The notes beneath the pieces were generated by a model, which was not told where the DNA came from, made no database searches, and saw only the letters and a program-made list of their open reading frames with translations. The position numbers were made by a program, and so were the translations under genes. Shown here one piece after another: positions 9,336 through 18,038 of a stretch of DNA of 64,000 bases (position 1 is its first letter; the number at the start of each line of letters is the position of its first letter). This DNA comes from Sulfurospirillum_A sp029027265 (lineage in GTDB: Bacteria > Campylobacterota > Campylobacteria > Campylobacterales > Sulfurospirillaceae): assembly GCA_029027265.1 (NCBI GenBank), contig CP093061.1, forward strand, positions 868,001 to 932,000. Direction: 5' to 3'.

Positions 9336-10234
9336 GACATCTTTCAAAAGTAAGAATGAAAATTGCTTAGTAAAGAATATGAGTAAATATAAAAAAATAG
9401 AGAATAAGAAACCAGAGCAATTTAAACGATTGACAGGTGTAAAAAAAGAGACCTTTGAATTGATGGTTAAACTTTTAAAAGATTTCGAAGAGAAAAGAAA
9501 GAAGATATCAGGTCGTCCCCTAAAATTAATCTATGCAGATCAGATTTTAATGATGCTTGAATATTTAAGAGAATATCGTACATATTATCATATAAGTGTA
9601 GATTACAGTATCAGTGAATCAAGCTGTTATAAAATGATAAAAAGAGCAGAAGATATATTGATAAACTCAAAAGTTTTTTCACTTCCAACAAAGAATAGAT
9701 TGATGAATGATATGGAGATTGAAGTTATCTTGGTTGATGCAACTGAATCACCTATTCAACGTCCAAAAAAAAGCAACAGAGATACTATTCAGGGAAAAAG
9801 AAACGACATACACTAAAAACACAACTAGTTGTTGATGCAAAAGAGTTAACCATTTTAGCAACTACGTGTTCAGAAGGGAAACTACATGATTTTAAGTTGT
9901 ATAAAAAAAGTAAATTACCACTAAATCCAAATATACAAGTTAATGTTGATACCGGATATTTGGGAATAAAAAAGATACACAATAATACCCTTATTCCAAA
10001 GAAAAAAAGTAAGTTAAAACCATTAAGTCATGAAGATAAAAAAGATAATAAAATATTTGCATCAAAACGTATATTTGTAGAACATGTTATAGGTGTACTA
10101 AAACGATTTCGTATCATCTCAGAAACCTATCGTAATAGAAGAAAAAGATTTGGCTTACGGTTTAACTTAATTGCTGGTATTTATAATTTTGAGTTGAAAT
10201 TGAAAGATATTAAGTGACTTTTGAAAGAAGTCTA
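9334..10234 (+). mobile_element. IS5-family-like insertion sequence, copy 1
   Basis: The left end TAGACATCTTTCAAAAGT and the reverse complement of the right end (TAGACTTCTTTCAAAAGT) differ at one base in 18. The outer TA on each side (9334-9335 and 10233-10234) fits a TA target duplication, and removing the element with one TA restores the reading frame of the interrupted host gene. The body is about 0.9 kb with a two-frame transposase. It resembles copy 2 at 24744-25660 in organisation and ends but is clearly diverged from it. Confidence 0.82.
9379..10217 (+). CDS. IS5-like transposase made by -1 frameshifting
   Basis: Frame A (9379-9816, 145 residues) holds a helix-turn-helix region and the first catalytic aspartate in VDATESPIQRP. 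Frame B continues from the shift site to the stop at 10215-10217 and supplies the second aspartate (VDTGYLG) and the glutamate (VEHVIG), followed by the arginine-rich YRNRRKRFGLRF. The frames meet at the heptamer GGGAAAA (9792-9798), phased G-GGA-AAA so that a -1 slip gives GGG-AAA. The same heptamer in the same place occurs in copy 2. All catalytic residues seem present, so the element may still move. Confidence 0.75.
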
Positions 10235-12486
10235 TTGCAGATGAGCTTGTAGCAGCATGCACTAAATTTAAAATTTATAACAATGAGAGGGTAGATATAG
10301 AAGGTAGACTTTATCGTGTTAGTGCTAGTAGCGTAAGTATGTTTGGTACAAGTGTGATAAAAATATTGCTCAGCGATTTTACAGATTTGTATTTAACGAA
10401 CAGAAAACTTCATGAACAAGTTGATATTATGAACGATTCTATAAATGAGAATAAATCTATGCAAAATGAGATTTTGAATCAGCATTCGATTGGCATAGGT
10501 TTTATTGCAATGAATGGAGATATAATTTTTGCTAATAATTATGTACTCAATCTTCTTGGCTATACAGAAGATGAGTTTTTAAGTAAAAATATATTAGATA
10601 TTACTCAAAAAGACGATAAAGATAAAACATTAGTACATAAAAAAATAACAGTCAATGAGTCAATAGAAGTAAATGTAGAAAAAAGATATATGCATAAAGA
10701 TGGACATCCAATATGGGTTCATATTTCTATGTCTGTGTCAAAAGGTAAAGATGGAAAACCTCGGTATATTATTAGTTTTATAAAAGATATACGAGAGAGA
10801 AAAGAGAGTGAAAAAAGACTCAAACTAGCTTCTGAAGTTTTTGATAATACCAATGAAGGCATAGTTATAACAGATAAAAAATTTAAAATACAAGCAGTAA
10901 ATGGAGCTTTTTGCGATATATCTGGATATGAAAAGAATGAGGTTATTTCGCATAGTATTCTTTTTTTTCGTTCTATTAATCATGATGGAGTGTTTTATAG
11001 AAAGCTGTGGCAGTCTATAAAGACAAATGGTTACTGGAAAGGTGAGATGTGGAGTATAAGAAAAAATGGAGAGAGGTTTTCTCAATGGTTAAACATAAGT
11101 ACGATTAAAGATGAAACGGACAATATAACAAATTATATATGTGTTTTTTCAGATATATCAACAATAAAACAGTCAGAAGCAGAGCTAGAATTTTTGGCTC
11201 ATCATGATCCCTTGACTAAACTACCAAATAGACTACTTCTTACTTCAAGACTTTCTCAAGCTATAAAAACAGCAAAAAGAGAACTTTCAAAAATAGCAGT
11301 TTTATTTTTAGACTTAGATAGATTTAAAGAGATAAACGATACTTTTGGACACTCTTATGGTGATGAAATTTTAACAACAGTTACTACTAGATTCAAGATA
11401 GCGATGAGAGAAAAAGATACAATTGCCCGAATTGGTGGAGATGAGTTTATAATCTTAATTGAAAAGATGGAAGATATCTCAGATATTGATCAGGTTTTAT
11501 CAAAAATTTTAAATGTTTTTAAAGATGAAATTATAGTTTTTCAACACTCATTTAAACTAACAGCAAGTATTGGCATTACTATTTATCCTGATGATGGAAA
11601 TAATATAGAAGATTTAATAAAAAATGCAGATGCAGCAATGTATCAAGCCAAAGATGCAGGAAGAAATACATATAGATTTTATACCCAAGAGATGACACAA
11701 AAAATTTTTACAAAAATGTTTATGAAAAATGAAATAACAAAAGCATTTCAAAACAATGAATTTATATTGCATTATCAGCCTCAGGTATCTATTGAAAGTG
11801 GAAAAATATTAGGAGCAGAAGCGCTTGTGCGGTGGAACCATCCTAGTATGGGATTGATGTATCCAAATAAGTTTATAAAGATTGCAGAAAGTACAAAACA
11901 AATAATAAAGTTAGGTAAATTAGTTTTAGAGATGGCCTGTAAAGCTGCAAAAGAGTGGATTGATAAAAAATCTTTTTGTGGTAAAATAGCAGTAAATGTT
12001 TCTGCTGTTCAGATAAAAGAAGAAAATTTTTACGAAGTTGTAACTTCTACTTTGAGAAAAACAGGACTTAGTGGAGATTTTTTGGAGTTAGAACTTACAG
12101 AAAGCTATATGATGGAAAATCCAAATGAAGCGATGGCTCTGTTTACAAAACTAAAAAATCATGGTATCACTCTGTCTATAGATGATTTTGGAACAGGTTA
12201 TTCATCTTTGAGTTATCTAAAAAAACTTCCAGTAGATAAACTAAAAATTGATCGCTCATTTATAATGGATATACCAAATGATAAAGGTGATATGGCAATA
12301 ACAAGTACAATCATTGCGATGTCAAAAAATTTGGCGCTTAGTGTAATAGCAGAGGGTATTGAGACGAAAGAACAGCACTATTTTTTAAAAGAGCAAGGTT
12401 GTTATGAGGGGCAAGGTTATCTTTATAGTAAACCAGTACCAGAAGATGAGTTTTTAGAGCTTTTAAATACTAAAGTGATTATTTGA
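10235..12486 (+). pseudogene. CBS-PAS-GGDEF-EAL signalling protein, 3' part (PAS-PAS-GGDEF-EAL)
   Basis: Back half of the interrupted gene. The frame is open directly from the IS edge (IADELVAACTKFKIYNNERVD) and the first ATG is at 10339. Two PAS domains follow (about residues 45-165 and 170-280 counted from that ATG), then GGDEF with RIGGDEF and an intact RxxD inhibitory site (REKD, five residues before GGDEF), then EAL with GAEALVRW, DDFGTGYSSL and AEGIET. These residues suggest both cyclase and phosphodiesterase domains are chemically competent. With its CBS module and original start cut off, expression would need a promoter in or next to the IS. A truncated but active cytoplasmic c-di-GMP enzyme is possible. 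Confidence 0.82.
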
Positions 12487-12488
12487 TA

Positions 12489-12608
12489 GGTTACCAAGAA
12501 GGAACATATGGCAGAAGTATGAAAGGACTTATGATATCACAGGTTAAATCTTTTGACGGAAAAGAAATTGATGCGTTAGCTGAGTATATTTCAAAAATAA
12601 ATGATTAG
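12489..12608 (+). pseudogene. C-terminal remnant of a cytochrome c
   Basis: An open frame without start begins right after the EAL stop and reads GYQEGTYGRSMKGLM, ISQVKSF, then EIDALAEYISKIND and stop. This is the pattern of the end of class I cytochromes c, where a methionine haem ligand (in SMKGLM) precedes the last helix (ALAEYI). The CxxCH part is absent. The fragment's stop overlaps the end of the convergent MutS gene. It indicates a deletion behind the signalling gene. Confidence 0.45.
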
Positions 12609-15538
12609 ATTTCTTGATAATGGAGTTTTAATCCATCTTCACCCATAACAAAACCTTGGATGATTATTTTTCCTTCGTGAACTAGTTTGTGATGTTTTTT
12701 ACATAATGGGATCAGGTTGTATTTGTGATTTTTATGAAAGTGGTCTATATTACCATGTTCATCTGAGTTTTTTTGCTCATTTATATGGTGAATATCATCA
12801 ACATTTTCATCGCATAGAGCACATTTACTAAGGTAAACATCTTTGTTATATTTACTTCTTTTTCTCTTTTTAAGCAGTTCAAGTGAGCTGTATTCTCCTG
12901 CTATTTCTTTTCGTATAGCGTAAGCATTGTCTATAAACTCTTTGTCCATATGGAGTGACTTAGCAAATTCTAAACCATAAAGTGAACTTCCACTTCCTAG
13001 TTCAAGCTTTCTATTGTAAATAAGTCTATCTTCTTTCTCATCATAACTAACACCAAGATGAAGATAAATAAGTTTTGTTAGTTTCTTGATTCTTTTTATC
13101 TCTCCAAGCTGATGTAGATGAGTTGCAAATATGTATAAAGACTTCATTTTATAAAGTTTTTCCATAGCACTTGCTACTATTGCAAGGGCTGATTGTGTTT
13201 CCGTTCCATGGCTTATTTCATCACCAAGAACAAGAGAGTTACATGTAGCTCTATTAAATATATTTTTAAGCTCCAGCATTTCAACAGTAAAAGTTGAAAG
13301 TCCTTTATAGAGGTTGTCATGGCTAACAATACGAGTAAAAATTTTATCGAAAGCAATAAATCTTAGACTTGCACAAGGTACAAAAAATCCAGCCTGAGCC
13401 ATAATGACACTTATGCCAAGAGACTTCATTAAAGATGACTTTCCACTAGAGTTAATCCCATACAGAAGCATACCTCGTATTTCATTTTCTATGCCAGCTT
13501 CAAGCATAATATGGTCATGTTTTATGTTTTTTTCAATATGTCCCAATAGAACATCATTTGGAACATAGATTCCATTTTCTTCACGTGACTCTATTAAAGG
13601 ATGACGAAGTCCAATAGCTTCAATAAATCTATTTTTGTTGTCCATTTCCAAGACCGTTGGACGTGAATAATTGTAGAGGTTAGCACATTTTGCATTTGAA
13701 AGTGCAACGTCCAAAGTGCCTATAAAACTAATCAGATGCTCTAAAGTATGAGAAAACATAGTCTCTATTTTTTCTAAACTCTCATCAAATCTTAGTTTAA
13801 CTAAAGCTATCATCTTAACGTTGGCAGTTGTTATCTCTTTTGAAATTTCTTCTGTTAGTTGTGAAGTTATCTTAACAGAGTTTTTAAGCACTTTAAAACT
13901 AAAGTCCTTAAAAAAATGATGTTCCCCATCTATAGTGACAAAACTTTCATGAAGCTCCTCTTTTATCATCGCGTATCTGTTTTTAGTCAGAGTTACGTAG
14001 TAACCTTCACTATCAAGCAACCCTATGCTCACGGCATTTTTAGCATTATCATCAAAAAGTGAGTTTACATGTAGACTTATGGCTTCGATACTTTGTAAGC
14101 TTTTTATTTTTTTGCTTATGATTTTATCTATTTGAGGATGAATACCCTCTAAAAAAAGATTTTCATTTATTTGTTCTTTTCTAAACTTTGCACAACTATC
14201 TAGAACAAAAGTAGAGTTTAAAATTTTCAGTAACTCTTCACATTCATCATATAGATTTTTTGGAGTATTAATTTTTTTAAACTCTGCTTCTTTAAAAATG
14301 TTTAGTATAGATTCTAATGAAGTGTTGAGATAATCAAGTTCCAAAGGATGGAGCTTTTTAAGCTGTATTCGTCTTAAAATCCTCTCCAAATCATAAACCT
14401 GTTTCAAAGCAACTTCAAACTTTTTATAATCACTCAAAAGTTGTTCACTCAAATCAAAGCGTTCATTTAGTGTTTTTATATCACAAATAGGATTTAAAAG
14501 CCTCTCTTTTAAAAGGCGTTTCCCAATAGCCGTAGAAGTCTGGTCAATGAGAGCCAAAAGAGTCATCTCATGGGGGTTTTTAGATATGATGCCAAGTTGC
14601 TCTAAAGCATTGTTTCCTATGTACATGTAACGCTTATTTCCAAGCATGGTAGGGCGGCTCATTTTCTCTATGATGTTCTCATCATGCTCAATTATAAAAT
14701 CACAAAGAATTGCTAAAGATTCACTAGCATATGGATGACGCTCAATGTCAAGGTACTCTATAGGAGTAAGTAAAGAGCGTATAGCATAAATTTTTTCAAA
14801 AAGCATATTTTGATAAGTGATTTTTGCTCTTTTTTTGTTGATGCTATAGTGAACAGAAGCGTTAATCTCAAGGTAGTTTTTTACCCACTCCTTGTCTATG
14901 GATTCAGAGTTAAAAGTAAGAACTACTTCACTAGTTTTGTAAGTCTGTAAAAGATTGAAAACTTCATCTAGGGCATAAGTTTTATCTTCTCTAGTTCCAT
15001 GAATTTCATTTATGATGGTTTTACCTGTAGTAACGTCAATTGCAGAGTAACCAATAGAATATATTTGGTGATTACAATCTATGAGAAGTGAAACAAGATA
15101 GTTTTCACTAGACTCAATAAGATAGTCAAAATTTGTACCAGGGCTAATTATGTTAGCAATATAGCGTTTTACGTGAGGTGGTTCGCCCTTTTGACGAACA
15201 ATAACTATAGTATATTTTTTGGTTTGAATTATGCGGTTTAAGTATCTTTCAAGTGAAACCGAAGGAACACCTGCTAAAAGTGGATTTGAAGTAGAATTTT
15301 CTATAATAGATTTGTTTTTACGAGTAAGTTGTATGTTTAGAAGCTCACTAATTTCTTTTGCTTTTCCTATTTGTAACTCTTCATTATTGACTTCATAAGT
15401 TTCAAAAAAACTTCCAATTTCCATGAGAACAACAGTGTTTGAGCCATATTTTTTTTCAAAAAATAGTTGCAAATCAAAATATATCTCAGTTAAAAGTCTG
15501 TTCTGTGAATTTAGTATCTGTGTTACTTCTGTATTCAT
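12605..15538 (-). CDS. MutS7-type MutS with C-terminal HNH nuclease
   Basis: A 977-residue MutS homologue. The mismatch-reading domain is at the N-terminus with an F-x-E motif (GSFFETYE, F44-E46). Connector, lever and clamp regions follow, then the ATPase with Walker A GINSSGKSS (694-702), Walker B LVLGDEISHGTE (D773, E774) and the signature ATHLHQ. Beyond the ATPase, residues about 905-965 form an HNH-type zinc domain: C906xxC909, HH917-918, N941, C946 and HH949-950. This fusion defines MutS7, known from octocoral mitochondria, giant viruses and some Campylobacterota. It lets one protein recognise a mismatch and cut DNA without MutL/MutH. It is separately transcribed on this strand, with no repair partners nearby. 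Expected role: mismatch repair or control of recombination. Confidence 0.88.
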   Translation of the reverse strand: MNTEVTQILNSQNRLLTEIYFDLQLFFEKKYGSNTVVLMEIGSFFETYEVNNEELQIGKAKEISELLNIQLTRKNKSIIENSTSNPLLAGVPSVSLERYLNRIIQTKKYTIVIVRQKGEPPHVKRYIANIISPGTNFDYLIESSENYLVSLLIDCNHQIYSIGYSAIDVTTGKTIINEIHGTREDKTYALDEVFNLLQTYKTSEVVLTFNSESIDKEWVKNYLEINASVHYSINKKRAKITYQNMLFEKIYAIRSLLTPIEYLDIERHPYASESLAILCDFIIEHDENIIEKMSRPTMLGNKRYMYIGNNALEQLGIISKNPHEMTLLALIDQTSTAIGKRLLKERLLNPICDIKTLNERFDLSEQLLSDYKKFEVALKQVYDLERILRRIQLKKLHPLELDYLNTSLESILNIFKEAEFKKINTPKNLYDECEELLKILNSTFVLDSCAKFRKEQINENLFLEGIHPQIDKIISKKIKSLQSIEAISLHVNSLFDDNAKNAVSIGLLDSEGYYVTLTKNRYAMIKEELHESFVTIDGEHHFFKDFSFKVLKNSVKITSQLTEEISKEITTANVKMIALVKLRFDESLEKIETMFSHTLEHLISFIGTLDVALSNAKCANLYNYSRPTVLEMDNKNRFIEAIGLRHPLIESREENGIYVPNDVLLGHIEKNIKHDHIMLEAGIENEIRGMLLYGINSSGKSSLMKSLGISVIMAQAGFFVPCASLRFIAFDKIFTRIVSHDNLYKGLSTFTVEMLELKNIFNRATCNSLVLGDEISHGTETQSALAIVASAMEKLYKMKSLYIFATHLHQLGEIKRIKKLTKLIYLHLGVSYDEKEDRLIYNRKLELGSGSSLYGLEFAKSLHMDKEFIDNAYAIRKEIAGEYSSLELLKKRKRSKYNKDVYLSKCALCDENVDDIHHINEQKNSDEHGNIDHFHKNHKYNLIPLCKKHHKLVHEGKIIIQGFVMGEDGLKLHYQEI

Positions 15539-15672
15539 TCTTTTAGTTTCATCCTCTTTACATGTAAAGATTTATTATACTAAAATAAGTATAAAGTTTT
15601 GGTTTAAAAGCTTTACATGTAAAGACTTTTTAATATTAAAACTATGGACTTACTCTGTAAGAAATAAGAGAG

Positions 15673-15678
15673 TATAAT
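15673..15678 (+). promoter_or_regulatory. -10 box for the small membrane protein
   Basis: TATAAT lies 33 bases before the start at 15711, with a T-rich run upstream. The 170-base gap shared with the divergent MutS7 gene also holds two copies of the TTTACATGTAAAG palindrome (centred near 15563 and 15618). Confidence 0.5.
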
Positions 15679-15710
15679 GTCAAGATATGTAATAAATTTA
15701 AGGGAAACAG

Positions 15711-15992
15711 ATGCTTTTAGAAGAAATAGATAAGCAATTTAGAAATATAACCAAAGAGTATAAGTCAAATTTTATAATGCTAAATGCTCAAGATAAGTCT
15801 TTAACCATTATATTGGGCATATTATGCTTTATTTTTTTTATTTTAATTGGCATATTACTGTGGAATGCAAATGCTAACATGGAACTAGAATATAAAATTT
15901 TTCTAGGTTTAGTATATTCTATTTTTATTTTATATTTTCCAATAATTATTTGTGGAATTTTCATTAGACAAAAGATAAAAAGATCAAAATAA
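15711..15992 (+). CDS. Small two-helix membrane protein of unknown function
   Basis: I do not recognise a family. The 93-residue protein has a charged N-terminal stretch (residues 1-30) and two transmembrane helices (about 32-50 and 62-84), with a short basic tail (RQKIKRSK). The ATG follows AAGGGAAACAG at good spacing. It stands alone between MutS7 (divergent) and the superoxide reductase gene 44 bases downstream, with which it may share a transcript. Confidence 0.6.
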   Translation: MLLEEIDKQFRNITKEYKSNFIMLNAQDKSLTIILGILCFIFFILIGILLWNANANMELEYKIFLGLVYSIFILYFPIIICGIFIRQKIKRSK

Positions 15993-16036
15993 ATATGTCA
16001 AATAAGACAAATTAATCATTTTAAAAGGAGTAAATC

Positions 16037-16462
16037 ATGAATAGAAGAACAGCATTAAAAGTTGCAGCAGTTGCAGCGTTAAGTACTACACTAGCAAGTG
16101 CGTATGATAAGAAGTTAGTTGTAAATACAATGGACGTCAAACTAAAAGACACAGCAAATCCTACAAAAGGTGAGCAAAAACACTCTCCAGAGATAAAACT
16201 TGGCTCAAAAGATGCAAAAGGTTACACTGTAGTTGAAGTTAACATTGGACAAGCTGGTATTATCCACCCTAGTACTGCGAACCACTGGATATATGAAATA
16301 GAACTATTTGCAGATGGCAAAAAAGTTTCAAGTGTTTCACTAGAACCAGAAATTTCAAGAGGTTATCTTGCAACAAGAGTAAATTTAGCAAGTGTAAAAA
16401 CATTATTAGCTATTTCTCGCTGTAATCTACATGGTAACTATACAGCTTCAATAAGTCTGTAA
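16037..16462 (+). CDS. Exported superoxide reductase (desulfoferrodoxin-like)
   Basis: Reduces superoxide to peroxide at a mononuclear iron site without making oxygen. All five expected iron ligands can be placed: H49 in KHSPEI, H77 and H83 in HPSTANHW, C129 and H132 in CNLHG. There is no N-terminal rubredoxin-like iron centre, so it is the small neelaredoxin-type form. Residues 1-22 (NRRTALKVAAVAALSTTLASA) contain a twin arginine and a hydrophobic stretch, which suggests Tat export to the periplasm with the cofactor already in place. A strong AAAGGAG site precedes the start and a terminator follows. A SoxY/Z-like fold was considered, but the ligand pattern favours superoxide reductase. Confidence 0.78.
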   Translation: MNRRTALKVAAVAALSTTLASAYDKKLVVNTMDVKLKDTANPTKGEQKHSPEIKLGSKDAKGYTVVEVNIGQAGIIHPSTANHWIYEIELFADGKKVSSVSLEPEISRGYLATRVNLASVKTLLAISRCNLHGNYTASISL

Positions 16463-16468
16463 CTCATT

Positions 16469-16486
16469 AGCCCTTTTATAAGGGCT
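16469..16486 (+). terminator. Terminator after the superoxide reductase gene
   Basis: The stem AGCCCTT/AAGGGCT with a TTAT loop begins six bases after the stop codon. The tail TTGGTTGC is only moderately T-rich. Confidence 0.6.
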
Positions 16487-16504
16487 TTGGTTGCATAATC
16501 ACAG

Positions 16505-17315
16505 ATGAAAAAAACATTTATTCAAACATTTACAGATAAAAACTTGCCTTTTATAGAGTTAAGATACTCTAATTCTAATGCTCACTACAAAAAAACACTT
16601 TCATAGTACATTTTCTATAGGAGTTAATAAAGAGGGTGTTAGTATCTACACAAATAGTGATAAAGAGTATACTTTAGGAAAAAATATGATTAGCATTATG
16701 AATCCAAATGCAGTACACTCTTGCAATTCCTGTAGTGAGATTCTTAATGAATATTATATGATGTACCTTGATAAAGATTGGTGCAAGAACATACAAAAAT
16801 CAATAAATAGTGAAGTAAAAGAATTTGTACATGTAAACAAACATATTTTAAAAGATGGTAACTTTTATATAGCTTTTTTAAACCTTTGTGAACGACTTTT
16901 TTCTGAAATATCTTATAATGAGAAAGAAGATGAGTTAATCAATTTTTTTATTAAATTCTTCTCCTTCTACATCAAAGAGGATTCAACAGAAGTAGTAGAT
17001 GTAAAGTTTGAAAAGATGGTTGCTTACCTTGATGAGAACTATAAAGATAATATTTCATTAAATGAACTCTCAAAGATGTTTGAGTTAAACCCTTTTTATA
17101 TTATCAGACTATTCAAATCTCAGATGAACTTAACTCCTCACTCATACTTGTTAAATGTAAAAATAAACAGAGCAAAAGAGCTTTTAAAAAAAGGTTATTC
17201 TCTAGTTAATACAGCGTTAGAATGTGGTTTTTTTGACCAGAGTCATTTTCATAAAAACTTCTTAAAAATAGTCGCAACAACACCAAAAGAGTACAAGCTC
17301 AATTTTGTACAATAA
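16505..17315 (+). pseudogene. AraC-family regulator, frameshifted at a poly-A tract
   Basis: The natural start appears to be the ATG at 16505: the frame reads MKKTFIQTFTDKNLPFIELR and YSNSNAHYKK, then TLS and stop. After a run of seven A (16589-16595) the other frame continues with HFHSTFSIGVNKEG, the typical cupin-like sensor of AraC regulators next to LysE exporters, and ends with two helix-turn-helix motifs (SLNELSKMFELNPFYIIRLF and ALECGFFDQSHFHKNF). Removing one A restores the whole protein (about 269 residues). A shorter product from an ATG at 16578 (245 residues) lacks the first strands. Slippage in the tract, true loss or a sequencing error are all possible. The regulator would be expected to control the LysE gene downstream. 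Confidence 0.72.
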
Positions 17316-17357
17316 CTTTTTTTTCAAAACTCATATAATTTCAAAAACGGAGATTAT

Positions 17358-17957
17358 ATGACCTTAACTACACTTTTTGCCATGTTTTCATTTTCACTTG
17401 TGATGTCAATAACCCCAGGACCTGTTAACATGTTAATTATTTCATCTGGAATTAATCATGGTCTTAAAAAAACTATGGCTTTTGTTTCTGGTGCTACTAT
17501 TGGTTTTACTCTACTTTTAGTATTGATTGGATTTGGTTTTATGAACATAGTGAAGCTATACCCCTCTTTACTCAACTATCTTGAAATAGTAGGAGCAACT
17601 TTTATAATATATATGGGCTATAAAATTGCAACTTCTTCATCAAATTTATCTACAAAAAACTATAATAAAAAAACTTTAAAATTTTATGAAGGTTTTTTAC
17701 TACAATGGCTAAACCCAAAAGCTTGGATTGCGTGTGTATCTGGTATTTCCATGTTTGTAAGTAGTAATAGTGCTTTTGTTGTGTTTGTTATTATGTACTT
17801 TCTAGTGTGTTATCTTTCGCTCACATTTTGGGGTATTTTAGGTCAAAAAGCAACAAAGTTTTTAAATACACCTGCAAAATTAAAAATATTTAATATAATT
17901 ATGGGAGGTATACTTATATTTTCTGCAAGTTCTCTAATAATTATAAAGATGACCTAA
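17358..17957 (+). CDS. LysE/RhtB-family exporter
   Basis: Inner-membrane exporter of the LysE superfamily, which exports amino acids or similar small metabolites. The 199-residue protein has the usual six hydrophobic segments and the family's N-terminal TPGPVNMLIISSG and central QWLNPKAWIACVSG motifs. The start follows CGGAGATTAT. It lies 42 bases behind the AraC-type regulator, an arrangement common for this transporter class, where the regulator senses the exported compound. The substrate cannot be inferred. Confidence 0.88.
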   Translation: MTLTTLFAMFSFSLVMSITPGPVNMLIISSGINHGLKKTMAFVSGATIGFTLLLVLIGFGFMNIVKLYPSLLNYLEIVGATFIIYMGYKIATSSSNLSTKNYNKKTLKFYEGFLLQWLNPKAWIACVSGISMFVSSNSAFVVFVIMYFLVCYLSLTFWGILGQKATKFLNTPAKLKIFNIIMGGILIFSASSLIIIKMT

Positions 17958-17959
17958 TT

Positions 17960-17987
17960 AAAAAAAAGAGGTGCTTAAAACACCTCT
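17960..17987 (-). terminator. Strong intrinsic terminator for the lone RND pump gene
   Basis: Read on the minus strand, the stem AGAGGTG/CACCTCT is followed by a run of eight T, a classical intrinsic terminator after the RND stop at 18039. It also lies three bases after the convergent LysE stop and can serve both. Confidence 0.85.
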
Positions 17988-18038
17988 CAAACCATGGTAT
18001 ATTGGGAGAAAATAAAGGTTTGTTTGCAAAAAGTCGTT

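Noticed and set aside
9362..10238. ATTGC duplicated on both sides of the first IS5-like element, seemingly a target duplication with the left end at 9367.
   Set aside because: The true left inverted repeat begins at 9334 (TAGACATCTTTCAAAAG) and matches the right end; ATTGC lies inside the IS on the left. The last codons of the apparent CBS frame (RHLSKVRMKIA) are therefore IS sequence.
12605..15538. MutS7-HNH as part of an anti-phage defence island.
   Set aside because: The neighbours are housekeeping or stress genes and no known defence proteins lie within the window; a repair role is simpler.
16037..16462. SoxY/SoxZ-like sulfur carrier.
   Set aside because: It lacks the GGCG carrier tail and has the full superoxide reductase ligand pattern instead.
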